DNA from: JADKAC01 sp964492065
GTDB taxonomy: Bacteria; Bacteroidota; Bacteroidia; Chitinophagales; BACL12
Assembly: GCA_964492065.1 (NCBI GenBank)
Contig: CAZBHH010000001.1
Coordinates: forward strand, 1 to 64,000
Length of the DNA stretch: 64,000 nucleotides
Reading direction: 5' to 3'
This document shows, piece after piece, positions 15,820 through 24,413 of the stretch. Position 1 is the stretch's first letter, and the number at the start of each line of letters is the position of its first letter. Below the pieces are notes generated by a model that was not told the DNA's origin, made no database searches, and saw only the letters and a program-made list of their open reading frames with translations. A program made the position numbers and the translations under genes.

Positions 15820-16488
15820 ATGCAGAACCCGACGAAAAAAACGCTCAAGTGGAGTATCGCTCAAAAAGCAGAGGCACAATGGTGGCAGAATTACCTGCAG
15901 GGTAAAGATGTGGCGGCGTATCATGCGTGGAAAAAAAATTACTGGCAGGGCGTATTGGATAAAATTGCCGGAGTATGTCCTGTTAAGAGCGGTATGCAGG
16001 TACTGGATGCCGGTTGCGGGCCGGCGGGACTATTTATGCAATTGCCGCACTGTGCGGTAGATGCCGTTGACCCGCTCATAGATAATTACAATGCAAACCT
16101 GCCGCATTTCAAAACTGCCGACTACCCGTATGTTACATTTTTCAATTCGCCGATGGAGCAGTATGCAACTGAAAAAAAATACGATATCGTGTTTTGCATG
16201 AATGCGATTAACCACGTTATAGATATCAGACACAGTTACTCATTATTAGGCAAATGGGTAAAGCCCGGCGGCAAACTGGTGGTGACGATCGATGCGCACA
16301 ATTACAAATTTTTCAAGTACCTGTTCCGGTGTATTCCCGGCGATATCCTGCATCCGCATCAATACGACTTAAACGAATATGCGGCATTTATCACAGGCAA
16401 TGGATTTCACATGTTGTTCACCGAAAAATTAAAAACAGAATTTTTCTTTAATCACTACATACAGGTGGCGGAGAAAACCGGCGATTAA
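15820..16488 (+). CDS. Class I SAM-dependent methyltransferase
   Basis: A 222-residue protein with a Rossmann-like methyltransferase fold. Motif I is VLDAGCGPAGLF, followed by an acidic residue at the end of beta-2 (AVDAVDPL), and the motif IV region reads YDIVFCMNAINHVID; post-I motif WVKPGGKLVVTID. The substrate cannot be deduced; the closest pattern is the small-molecule methyltransferase group (Methyltransf_11/31). The last four bases overlap the end of the convergent DUF2279 gene. Confidence 0.85.
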   Translation: MQNPTKKTLKWSIAQKAEAQWWQNYLQGKDVAAYHAWKKNYWQGVLDKIAGVCPVKSGMQVLDAGCGPAGLFMQLPHCAVDAVDPLIDNYNANLPHFKTADYPYVTFFNSPMEQYATEKKYDIVFCMNAINHVIDIRHSYSLLGKWVKPGGKLVVTIDAHNYKFFKYLFRCIPGDILHPHQYDLNEYAAFITGNGFHMLFTEKLKTEFFFNHYIQVAEKTGD

Positions 16489-17495
16489 AAATACAGCCAA
16501 TACCAATGCGTTTTTCCGCCCTGGTTAAACTCGATAGCGGGCGCAGGAAATTTCAGAATATTTGCAATTTCCAAAACCATATTCCAGAATGGCGACTTCC
16601 CTTTGAAAGCGTTGAAATCCACATCCAGCGATACGTAATACTGCCGGGTGCGGGGGATATCGCTGTAATCGATTAATAAGTCATCGGGACAATTTTCATA
16701 TTTAACATCGGGGTTGCTGCACCAGATATTTTCATAGCCGCCCAAAATACCCTGGGCGCCATAGCCGACGGAAAACATCAGCCACTTCGGAAAACGTGTA
16801 TCCGGCGCCATAAACATGGAAGGATTCACCGAAAGCCAGGTGGTCAATCCGTTATAGTCCTTTAAAATGCGTTCGACATCGCTGCTGCCGTAGAGTGCCT
16901 CCGCCCTGTCCTGTACTTGTTGCGGAAACCGGGAATAATCGACGAGATGTTGGGAATACTTCAACCGGAAGCGCTGTTCGTCCCAGAGAAAATTCTGGCC
17001 GGTAGCCAAGGCGGCGCCGAGCGTATTGGCGGCGAAGTCGCCCCAACTGAAACCCCATTCTGCCGAAAACCCGTCGAACACTTCAATGGTAAGCTGCAAC
17101 AGGGAGGCGGTTGCAAAGCCGGCCCAATAAGCATTTTCTTTTTTCATCCCCGTCCAGCGGTACATGCCGGTGGTGAGATTGGTTTCAAAGTACGCCGTGT
17201 AGATATGTCCCAGTTTATCCTGCTGCAACCACTCGCCATCATCGTTAAAAAAATGAAACGACGATTGCGGGTAATTTTTATACCAATAGCTGTAAAGCGC
17301 AACAGTTGCGCCGGTGTACAGTGCGGACTCCGTTCCCACTACGAGCGCAAGGCGCTTTGGCTGATACGCAGTAGCGGGCGTGAGAAATGGATTTAAAAAT
17401 TTGCTGCTGTCTGATTGCGCCGCAGCTTTCAGTGTTAACGCACAAAACAAAACCGAAATTAACATCCTGTGCAGGTAGAGTTTTGTATTATGCAT
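16485..17495 (-). CDS. DUF2279 outer-envelope protein
   Basis: A 336-residue exported protein with signal peptide (MLISVLFCALTLKAAAQ from residue 11; start may be at 17495 or 17465). The central part has the DUF2279/YfiM pattern: GHIYTAYFETNLTTGMYRWTG, then EVFDGFSAEWGFSWGDFAANTLGA, typical of small helical membrane-associated proteins that carry conserved D/G/H residues. The C-terminal part contains strands ending in aromatic residues (YWLYF) like an outer membrane protein. The function is unknown. It overlaps the methyltransferase tail to tail by 4 nt. Confidence 0.8.
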   Translation of the reverse strand: MHNTKLYLHRMLISVLFCALTLKAAAQSDSSKFLNPFLTPATAYQPKRLALVVGTESALYTGATVALYSYWYKNYPQSSFHFFNDDGEWLQQDKLGHIYTAYFETNLTTGMYRWTGMKKENAYWAGFATASLLQLTIEVFDGFSAEWGFSWGDFAANTLGAALATGQNFLWDEQRFRLKYSQHLVDYSRFPQQVQDRAEALYGSSDVERILKDYNGLTTWLSVNPSMFMAPDTRFPKWLMFSVGYGAQGILGGYENIWCSNPDVKYENCPDDLLIDYSDIPRTRQYYVSLDVDFNAFKGKSPFWNMVLEIANILKFPAPAIEFNQGGKTHWYWLYF

Positions 17496-17516
17496 ATGTT
17501 GTTATCCCATTTTTTT

Positions 17517-18917
17517 TCACTCAAGTAAGATGCGTTTTGCGGTGTCGAGGATGTCAATGGCAGTGGCGGCATCGGGCGCCTCGGCATACACCCGCAACAG
17601 AGGTTCTGTTCCCGAAGGCCGGATCATCATCCACGCATGGCCGGCGAAGTGAAATTTATACCCGTCGATGGATTCGGTGCGCTCCACTTTGTATTTTCCG
17701 AATGCGGCATACCGGTTGTCTTTGCAATTGGCAATTATCTGTTGCTTTAACACATCGGAGATATGCAAATCGTATCTCTCGTAATGAAACGCCCCCGTAA
17801 TGTCGTACACTTCCCGGATTAAATCCCTGAGCGACTTACCCGTTTTCGCCATAAATTCCATGAGCAACAATCCGCACCAGATACCATCACGCTCGGGTAC
17901 ATGTCCTTTCACCGCAATGCCGCCGCTCTCTTCCCCTCCGAGTAAAACATCGCCGGCAATCATCTTACCGCAGATGTATTTAAACCCGATTTTCGTAACC
18001 TCCACATCCAGCCCGTAATGCGCACAGAGCGCTTTCACTTTATCGCTCACACTAAAAGCGACAACGACTTTGCCGGACAATCCTTTATACTTATGCAGGT
18101 AATGAATCAGCAATAAAATAATGTGATGTGAATCGACAAAATTTCCGTCGCCGTCGTACATGCCGATTCGGTCGGCATCGCCGTCATTGGCAAGACCGGC
18201 TCCAATATCCGCCCGGGATTGGATTATGCTTTTTAATTCGGACAGGTTTCTTTCGATAGGTTCCGGCGCCTGGCCATTGAACCCGGGATTTTCTGCGCAA
18301 TGCAGCGGTACGATATTCTTAAAAATGCGCTGAGCAATGCGCTGGCCTGCGCCGAACATGGCATCATAAGCAATCTGTATCCCCGATGTATTTATCAGGT
18401 GTAAATCAAAACACGCACGGACGTGATCAAAATACATCTGTTCCAGGTCAACCCAATGCAACAGTCCCCTGTTTCCAAATACCTCCAGCGAGGTGTCGGG
18501 CACCGGGTACATATCGGGGATGAGATGTTCCACCTTTTCGATTTCTTCGGGTACCGTCGGGCCGCCGTAACCGCTTTTCAATTTAAACCCATTGTACGAG
18601 GGCGGGTTATGACTGGCGGTAATCACTACGCCGGCAACGGCGCCCAATTTATTTGCGCCCAGGCTCACCATCGGCGTGGTAACAAATCCTTTGGCAATAA
18701 ATACTTCGATACCATTTTCGCATAACACCTGTGCGGTAACTTCGGCGAACATTGCGCCGCCAAACCGGCAATCGTGCCCTACAACAACCGCAGGCCTTCC
18801 GCCGGATAGCCGCACCCAATCGGCGGTTGCCTTACTCACCCTCGCCACATTATCTGCGGTAAACTCGCGGGCGATGATTGCCCGCCAACCGTCCGTTCCA
18901 AACTTTAAATGTATCAT
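17517..18917 (-). CDS. Phosphoglucomutase/phosphomannomutase family protein
   Basis: A 466-residue alpha-D-phosphohexomutase that interconverts hexose-1- and hexose-6-phosphates for cell-wall or polysaccharide precursors. All four active-site loops are visible: phosphoserine loop TASHNP with Ser102, metal loop DGDADR (245-250), sugar-specificity loop GGEESGG, and phosphate-binding loop RPSGTEP near the C-terminus. The length and the start KFGTDGWRAII place it in the PGM/PMM group; the specificity (glucose, mannose or glucosamine) cannot be settled. It is a single gene, 21 nt downstream of the DUF2279 start on the same strand, so perhaps co-transcribed. Confidence 0.93.
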   Translation of the reverse strand: MIHLKFGTDGWRAIIAREFTADNVARVSKATADWVRLSGGRPAVVVGHDCRFGGAMFAEVTAQVLCENGIEVFIAKGFVTTPMVSLGANKLGAVAGVVITASHNPPSYNGFKLKSGYGGPTVPEEIEKVEHLIPDMYPVPDTSLEVFGNRGLLHWVDLEQMYFDHVRACFDLHLINTSGIQIAYDAMFGAGQRIAQRIFKNIVPLHCAENPGFNGQAPEPIERNLSELKSIIQSRADIGAGLANDGDADRIGMYDGDGNFVDSHHIILLLIHYLHKYKGLSGKVVVAFSVSDKVKALCAHYGLDVEVTKIGFKYICGKMIAGDVLLGGEESGGIAVKGHVPERDGIWCGLLLMEFMAKTGKSLRDLIREVYDITGAFHYERYDLHISDVLKQQIIANCKDNRYAAFGKYKVERTESIDGYKFHFAGHAWMMIRPSGTEPLLRVYAEAPDAATAIDILDTAKRILLE

Positions 18918-18987
18918 ATTCTCAATCCCTGTCTTTCGTCCCTAATTTGATATTTCCCAACGCACGGGTAATTCCGATTAGCGCCGT

Positions 18988-19872
18988 TTAATTTAATTTA
19001 TCGAGGAAGGCCTTTACTTCTTTAAAGTACTGGTCCTTATTGCTGCTGAAATTTTCGTCGTTGTTCACATTGGGAACAACATATATTGATGTGATTTTTT
19101 TCTTTAATGCCGCAATGCTCTCTATATCCGCCGGAGTCGAATAATCGCCCTTGGCGCCGACAATCAGCAGGATACCACGCAAGTGGTCGCCTTTTACCGA
19201 CAGCGCATTCATGGGTTCGATCAGCGACTTATCAAATGCCAGGGGCATCAGGATCTTGCCGCCGGTAAATTCCTTATAGCGCTTTTCGATGGTCTCGAGC
19301 GTGGTATAGGGCGCATCGGCAATCACATTATTTACTTTCACGTTGTTGGCCGAAATACCCAGCGCCAAACCGGCGCCTATTCCCTGGCCGTACATGGTGA
19401 TGGTGAGCGTGGTAAAATACTTCTTCACGTAGTCCACCACCGCATTCAGATCGGTACCGAATTGCGCATAGATATAAAATTTCGGGTTCACATTGAATTC
19501 GTCGCTTTTCCCGTAACCGCGATAATCGAACATAAATACGTGATACCCCATTCCGAGAAATACACCAGCATACTCCAGCGAGTTTGCCATATTGCCCTGG
19601 CCGTTACTGGCGATAATCACGCCTTTCTTGGACAATTTCTCGGCGGGGATTAAATGCCATCCAAACAAGGTAAGCGCCGATCCGTCCGCTTTTTTATCCG
19701 GTGTTTCGATGCGTATCTCCTCGAAGTTCAGGCCGTAATCGGCCGGGGTGATCGCATACTCCTTTTCGGCTGTCAGCCCGATAGTAGTATTTTGCGCATG
19801 GATGGTCTGTAAAAGCAATACATTCAAAAGAGCAAATACGAATACTCTGATACTCATTTTTAGATTTGTCAT
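18988..19872 (-). CDS. Secreted alpha/beta-hydrolase-like protein lacking the nucleophile
   Basis: A 294-residue exported protein (signal peptide ending LLLQTIHAQ). The fold is that of an alpha/beta hydrolase: strand-3 loop GVIIASNGQGNMAN, strand-4 MFDYRGYGKSDE, nucleophile elbow region, and a late LLIVGAKGDYSTP where the acid would sit. At the elbow the usual G-x-S-x-G is replaced by GQGIG (162-166), so the position of the serine is glycine, and no obvious catalytic histidine follows near the C-terminus. It is probably not a serine hydrolase; it may be a binding protein or use another mechanism. It stands alone between pgm and pcm. Confidence 0.8.
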   Translation of the reverse strand: MTNLKMSIRVFVFALLNVLLLQTIHAQNTTIGLTAEKEYAITPADYGLNFEEIRIETPDKKADGSALTLFGWHLIPAEKLSKKGVIIASNGQGNMANSLEYAGVFLGMGYHVFMFDYRGYGKSDEFNVNPKFYIYAQFGTDLNAVVDYVKKYFTTLTITMYGQGIGAGLALGISANNVKVNNVIADAPYTTLETIEKRYKEFTGGKILMPLAFDKSLIEPMNALSVKGDHLRGILLIVGAKGDYSTPADIESIAALKKKITSIYVVPNVNNDENFSSNKDQYFKEVKAFLDKLN

Positions 19873-19990
19873 GTGATTAAATTATTTTTTAAATGATATT
19901 TCCCGAACGGGTGTCGTAAAAATAAAGTTTTGAACTGAATTCACCGTGTTGGCAAATGGCACGGTTAAGTAAATTTACCCGCTTTTGAAG

Positions 19991-20647
19991 ATGATGCAGA
20001 CACCAGATACACATAAACACCAGGGCTTAAGACTGAAGTTGATTGAGGTCCTCCGCCACAAAGGCATAGCGGACGAAACGGTATTGCAGGCCATTAACCG
20101 GGTACCCCGCCACGTATTTTTCGACCGGGCATTTATCGATCATGCATATGAGGATAAAGCGTTTCAAATCGGTGAAGGGCAGACTATCAGCCAGCCGTAC
20201 ACGGTTGCCTATATGACTGAAAAACTGGAGTTGGCGCCCAAGATGAAAGTGCTTGAAATCGGAACCGGCAGCGGGTACCAGGCTTGTGTGCTGGCAGAAA
20301 TGGGCGCCAGGGTATTTTCAATAGAACGGTTTAAATCGCTGCACCTGAAAGCACGTCAACAATTGACGGAAATGGGATATGCCGGTATAAAGCTCTTTTT
20401 CAACGACGGTTTCGAAGGGCTGCCCGTCTTTGCGCCTTTCGACAGAATTATTATTACCGCTGCAGCACCGGAAATTCCACCCCCCTTATTACAACAACTC
20501 AAAATCGGCGGCATCATGGTGCTGCCGCTCGGCAAAGAAGAAGACCAGATTATGCTGAAGATTACAAAAACCGGCGAACGGGATTTTAAAAAGGAAGCGG
20601 GTGATAATTTCCGCTTTGTCCCCATGCTGCCCGGAAAGGTATTCTGA
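19991..20647 (+). CDS. pcm: Protein-L-isoaspartate O-methyltransferase
   Basis: A protein of about 218 residues that methylates isoaspartyl residues in aged proteins so that they can be repaired. Family features: RVPRHVFF and AYEDKAFQIGEGQTISQPYTVAYMTE substrate region, SAM motif LEIGTGSGYQACVLA, acidic loop FSIER and FNDGFEGLP, post-motif FDRIIITAAAPEIP. I start at the ATG at 19991; the in-frame TTG at 19985 is less likely. It ends 140 nt before a strong terminator. Confidence 0.95.
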   Translation: MMQTPDTHKHQGLRLKLIEVLRHKGIADETVLQAINRVPRHVFFDRAFIDHAYEDKAFQIGEGQTISQPYTVAYMTEKLELAPKMKVLEIGTGSGYQACVLAEMGARVFSIERFKSLHLKARQQLTEMGYAGIKLFFNDGFEGLPVFAPFDRIIITAAAPEIPPPLLQQLKIGGIMVLPLGKEEDQIMLKITKTGERDFKKEAGDNFRFVPMLPGKVF

Positions 20648-21003
20648 TTGTATGTATTTGAGGATTTCACCGGGCACAATGTGGATTTGTGTATTTCCAC
20701 GGAATCTGCAGTTTTTATTTTTGCCGCAACTAATACAATCCTATCCTTTAAAATAGTGAAAGTTAGTTTACAATTGGTAGCAGACCCTTTGAGATCTCAA
20801 AGGGTTTTTTTTATGCATTCAGTTTGTCCGAAATCTTAAGTCAATGCCTTTTTGCGCCGGGATGCCAACCCGGGAACCGGCTGCAATATCCGCATTTTCC
20901 GCTCCGCCGCAACGGAACTTTTTGTTTTCTGCAACTTCCCGGCAGTTTTTTAACTCATAAGGTTTGTAAATACTAAATTTGCACCCGAAATAAAAAATCA
21001 AGT
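20648..21003. other. Intergenic between pcm and lipoprotein gene
   Basis: It holds the palindromic terminator at 20784-20812 and, before the next gene, TAAATTTG at 20974-20981, an exact match to the -7 consensus TAnnTTTG. No gene is supported. Confidence 0.6.
20784..20812 (+). terminator. Perfect-palindrome terminator after pcm
   Basis: ACCCTTTGAGATCTCAAAGGGT is a perfect 22-nt palindrome followed by eight T. As RNA it gives a 9-bp stem with a GAUC loop and a U tract, a standard intrinsic terminator. Confidence 0.85.
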
Positions 21004-21612
21004 ATGAAAATCATTACGAATGCCCGGATTCTCACGGTTCTGATATTAGGACTTTCATTCGCTGTATCAGGATGTTTTCGCAAGGGTGAAGAAGATCCGT
21101 TTTTTTCCATTCACACCCGCGATGCCCGGATGGCTCAAAACTGGCAACTCACCAAGTTGACCGGAACGGTAGTAAATACCACCAACGGGTTGACGACCAA
21201 TATCAATTACAATTTTGACGGTACGAATATATTTATTACCACAAACGGCAATACAGTGAGCTACGGATATGCATTTGAAATGAATATATCTGATAATGGT
21301 ACGGTAATATCGAAAGAGACATTTACCGATCCGGCCAATCCCAACGTAGTTTACAACACGAGCTCCAAGACGAGTTACTGGTTTTGGGCAAATGATGTAA
21401 AGAATAAGACGACTGTTAACCTGGACCTGACCGGTACATTTCAGCCTTATCCCGCTTACGATATCCCGCGGCTGGCATGGAATGATATGGCATTATTAGT
21501 CGATTACACCGATAACTACCAGCAAATTGACCCGGTGACAGGCACAACCATTTCATCCAGCTCGACGGTAAACCTCAATCTGGAATTCGATGTGATTCTC
21601 CCGGAGAATTGA
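21004..21612 (+). CDS. Hypothetical lipoprotein (lipocalin-like size)
   Basis: A 202-residue lipoprotein: signal ILTVLILGLSFAVSGC with the lipobox Cys at residue 24. The mature part starts near NWQLTKLTGTVVN and consists of alternating strands rich in Thr, Asn and aromatic residues (NINYNFDGTNIFITTNGNTVSYGYAFEMNI), a pattern seen in lipocalin-like Bacteroidota surface lipoproteins that begin with a W-x-L motif. The function is unknown. It has a good -7 element upstream and converges with smpB, leaving only 9 nt between the stops. Confidence 0.75.
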   Translation: MKIITNARILTVLILGLSFAVSGCFRKGEEDPFFSIHTRDARMAQNWQLTKLTGTVVNTTNGLTTNINYNFDGTNIFITTNGNTVSYGYAFEMNISDNGTVISKETFTDPANPNVVYNTSSKTSYWFWANDVKNKTTVNLDLTGTFQPYPAYDIPRLAWNDMALLVDYTDNYQQIDPVTGTTISSSSTVNLNLEFDVILPEN

Positions 21613-21621
21613 CGTTATCTC

Positions 21622-22083
21622 TTAGCGGCGTAAGGAGCGCAACGAGCGGTCGGCATCTCTTTTTTCGTCGCGGGCTTTGATTGTCTGACGTTTATCGTGT
21701 ACTTTTTTACCTCTTGCCAACGCAATTTCCAGCTTGGCAAACCCGCGGTCATTAATAAATAATTTCAGCGGCACAATAGTAAATCCCCGCTCTTTCACTT
21801 TAGCCTGCAATTTGGCAAGTTCCCTGCCGCTGAGCAGCAACTTGCGCAGTCGCAAGGGCTCGTGCTGGTAATGGGTTGCCATTTCGTATTCCTTCACATG
21901 CATCCCCTTCACCCAGAGTTCATTATTCTTAAACAGGCAATACGCCTCGCCAATACTTGCCTTTCCTTCGCGGATGGATTTTATTTCACTGCCGTGAAGC
22001 ACTAATCCTGCCGTGTAGGTATCCACAATTTCAAATTCGAAAGATGCCCGCTTGTTCCTGATATTTACTTTTCCCGGATTCAT
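21622..22083 (-). CDS. smpB: SsrA-binding protein SmpB
   Basis: A 153-residue RNA-binding protein of trans-translation, bringing tmRNA to stalled ribosomes. Family motifs: NRKASFEFEI-like start (NKRASFEFEIVDTYTAGLVL), HGSEIKSIREGKASIGEAY, and the basic C-terminal tail GKKVHDKRQTIKARDEKRDADR, which is disordered in solution and enters the mRNA channel. The tmRNA gene itself is not in this window. Confidence 0.97.
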   Translation of the reverse strand: MNPGKVNIRNKRASFEFEIVDTYTAGLVLHGSEIKSIREGKASIGEAYCLFKNNELWVKGMHVKEYEMATHYQHEPLRLRKLLLSGRELAKLQAKVKERGFTIVPLKLFINDRGFAKLEIALARGKKVHDKRQTIKARDEKRDADRSLRSLRR

Positions 22084-22427
22084 GTATGCCTGGCTGCATT
22101 TTTTTGTTGCTGTGCAAAGGTAATATGCATCCGCACAGTTTGTACCCCACCCTCCTGCCGGATTGTATTTTCAAGACCTCCGCAACCCGAATCCGGCCAT
22201 CGGAAATAAAAACGCTTTGGTGTTACTCTTATATTGGAAAATAGCGTGCGGAGTAATGGATGTTGCGCTGCTCCGGATACGGGTATGGCCGGCTTGATGT
22301 AAATTTGTACGGCATACTTGCGTCAACCGGTAATTTTTCTCCCGTGTTTAAAACACCGTAGTCCTGTAATCAATTGCTGTGGGAAACCGCCGGTTAAACG
22401 CATCAAACGGACAGAAAAACGAATACT
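22084..22427. promoter_or_regulatory. Divergent intergenic with -7 elements
   Basis: TACCTTTG on the minus strand (22122-22115) matches TAnnTTTG and would start smpB transcription about 25 nt before its ATG. TAAATTTG at 22300-22307 on the plus strand could serve the gene at 22428 with a long leader of roughly 115 nt. No convincing -33 partner was found for either. Nothing else is recognisable. Confidence 0.45.
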
Positions 22428-23228
22428 ATGAAATGTCTTGCCCTACTGATTGCAACCTTATTGCCGATACTCATCTACTGCCAGCAGATAAGCACGGACA
22501 GGCCGGATATTACAGAGAGCCCTTACATCGTTCCCCAGAATTATATTCAGTTTGAACACGGATTTTCATACGATTGGGGTGAAACTGCCAACAGCGCAAG
22601 TCCATCCCCTGCAGAGGACTATTCTAACCTGCAGATAGCCTCCACCCTGCTGCGTTATGGCGCCAATGATTTTATCGAATTGCGATTGGAATTTAACCCG
22701 ACCGTCTCAACAGTTGCGGATGCGTCCATAACCGGACTGCCTCCAATCGGCATAGGACTCAAAACTAAATTAATTACCGCTAAAGGCGCTATTCCGCAAA
22801 TAGCTATTGTGGCGACCGCCTATCCCGGTTTACTCGCCACCGAAAATATGCAACCGGAGGCGTCTTATTACGAATGGAAGCTGGCTGTGGATCATACGTT
22901 GACCGATTGGTGGAGCATCGGATGGAACTTTGGCGCTTCGGCGAACAGCCTCTCATCACCCCAATACTTGTATTCGCTGAGTTCCGGTTTCTCACTGGGT
23001 GAAAAGGCGGGATGCTTTCTGGAGGTATTTGGCGATTTCGCATCCGTAACAACCAATGCGGCAACAGCCGGCAATGTATATGCAGATGCAGGAATCACCT
23101 ATGTATTCACGCCGGCCCTGCAAGTTGATTTTTCCGTTGGCAATGCCATTACCCATGGGGAGAGTTACCACGTTCTGGGCATGGGCATCTCCTGGTTTGT
23201 TTCGGCCAAACCCGCTGATAAAAATTAA
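22428..23228 (+). CDS. Outer-membrane transporter-like protein (MetA-pathway family)
   Basis: A 266-residue protein with signal peptide (MKCLALLIATLLPILIYCQ). The mature start QISTDRPDITESPYIVPQNYIQFEHGFSYDW is the hallmark of the family annotated as a phenol MetA-pathway or transporter protein, a beta-barrel of the outer membrane. The rest is regularly alternating amphipathic strands ending in an aromatic strand (HVLGMGISWFV). The family is widespread in Bacteroidota; the transported substrate is unknown, and the family name should not be taken as evidence for phenol metabolism. Confidence 0.8.
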   Translation: MKCLALLIATLLPILIYCQQISTDRPDITESPYIVPQNYIQFEHGFSYDWGETANSASPSPAEDYSNLQIASTLLRYGANDFIELRLEFNPTVSTVADASITGLPPIGIGLKTKLITAKGAIPQIAIVATAYPGLLATENMQPEASYYEWKLAVDHTLTDWWSIGWNFGASANSLSSPQYLYSLSSGFSLGEKAGCFLEVFGDFASVTTNAATAGNVYADAGITYVFTPALQVDFSVGNAITHGESYHVLGMGISWFVSAKPADKN

Positions 23229-23395
23229 TGGAATCCCGGCGGCGCTACACCTGGTTGGACGCATTCGTCGCCATATTGCAAATCACCCTCCATAACCCTT
23301 AGTAACCGCACAGATTTCCGGCAGTATGCCGTTGCCGATTCAATGATTTCCAAATGGGAAGCCCAATGATTTGACTTCGCAAATTTCCAACCGGG

Positions 23396-23767
23396 TTAAT
23401 ACTGGCCCGTTGACAACAAGACTAAGGTACAGGCTTCTATTGTTTCGATGCCGTTTTGCCGGGCGAGGGCAGCCAGATTATCATTTTCGGTTCCGGGATT
23501 AAAGATTATCCGCCTGGGATGTAATTGCAGAATATAATCATAGTACTCCTGTTGACGCAAAGGATTTAAATACAGGGTAACCGTATCCACATCCCGCACT
23601 TCGGGGAGGCCTGTACGGATGGGGACGGTTTCGGCCATTGCCTGCCGGTTTCCGATAGCCACCACCTCGTGGCCGTGTAACAGTAACTGCTGAATTGCCT
23701 TATAAGCGTAGCGCTCCGGCTTGGGCGACGCCCCCAAAACCACTGTTTTCTTACTATTCTTCTCCAT
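23396..23767 (-). CDS. CoA-binding domain protein
   Basis: A 123-residue single-domain protein of the CoA-binding (YccU-like) family with a Rossmann nucleotide-binding core: KKTVVLGASPKPERYAYKAIQQLLLHGHEVVAIGNR near the N-terminus and RRIIFNPGTENDNL later. Start chosen at 23767 because the 43 residues upstream are unrelated read-through. Homologues bind CoA or act in protein quality control, but the role here is not known. It is divergent from the small gene at 23863. Confidence 0.85.
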   Translation of the reverse strand: MEKNSKKTVVLGASPKPERYAYKAIQQLLLHGHEVVAIGNRQAMAETVPIRTGLPEVRDVDTVTLYLNPLRQQEYYDYILQLHPRRIIFNPGTENDNLAALARQNGIETIEACTLVLLSTGQY

Positions 23768-23862
23768 AAAATTGCCCCGCCTATTGACTTGTATCAAATA
23801 AGACAGTATTTTGCACAACAATATCCCCGGCATTCCTGTTCCTAACAAACTTGCAAAAAAGT

Positions 23863-24156
23863 ATGATGAATATAGAAAACATAAACACCATTGCAAAGGA
23901 AGAAATACCCTTACTGGATTTCTCTAACCGCGAAGTATTGCACTCTCGTGATGAAATTGAACATCGCAAGCAATTACTGCTGCAAAGCATGGTGTTGGGA
24001 AATACCTATCACACCAAAGTAATCATCATCTTCGAAAGCGGCAATGGCATTTTCCAGGTGGATACTACCATCTGGGCTACTACCGATGAATATGTCCTGT
24101 TGAAAGGGGCAGTGTATTTGCCGATACAGTGTATTCACGACGTTATTATTCCTTAG
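23863..24156 (+). CDS. Conserved-looking small hypothetical protein
   Basis: A 97-residue soluble protein (MMNIENINTIAKEEIPLLDF...). It contains a helical, charged segment (REVLHSRDEIEHRKQLLLQSMVLGN) followed by strands (KVIIIFESGNGIFQVDTTIWATTDEYVLLKGAVYLPIQCI). The W-A-T-T-D-x-Y-V-x-L-K-G pattern and codon use look like a genuine gene. No family is recognised. It is divergent from the CoA-binding gene with about 95 nt between starts, and a single gene. Confidence 0.65.
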   Translation: MMNIENINTIAKEEIPLLDFSNREVLHSRDEIEHRKQLLLQSMVLGNTYHTKVIIIFESGNGIFQVDTTIWATTDEYVLLKGAVYLPIQCIHDVIIP

Positions 24157-24413
24157 TTTTTGCGGTTATAGTCGCTGAAAAGCCATAGCAGTTTGCAATT
24201 TACAACCGCAGACAGCAATAATTGCATTGCTATCGGAGGATGGCAATAATTGCACTACCGGATGGAAGTATTGACGGGAAAAAACAATGCTGCTCCGGGT
24301 ACGCAGACATAGGCTGTATGGCTACTATTAGACGCCATCGGGCGCTGCGATTGATAATTCGCCGCTATAACACCCAGGAACCATCCTAATTTTTATACCT
24401 TTAACATAAAAAC

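Noticed and set aside
24215..24254. Direct repeat GCAATAATTGCA at 24215-24226 and 24243-24254
   Set aside because: Two short self-complementary copies 28 nt apart in an A+T-leaning gap are not enough for an element; no further copies were seen.
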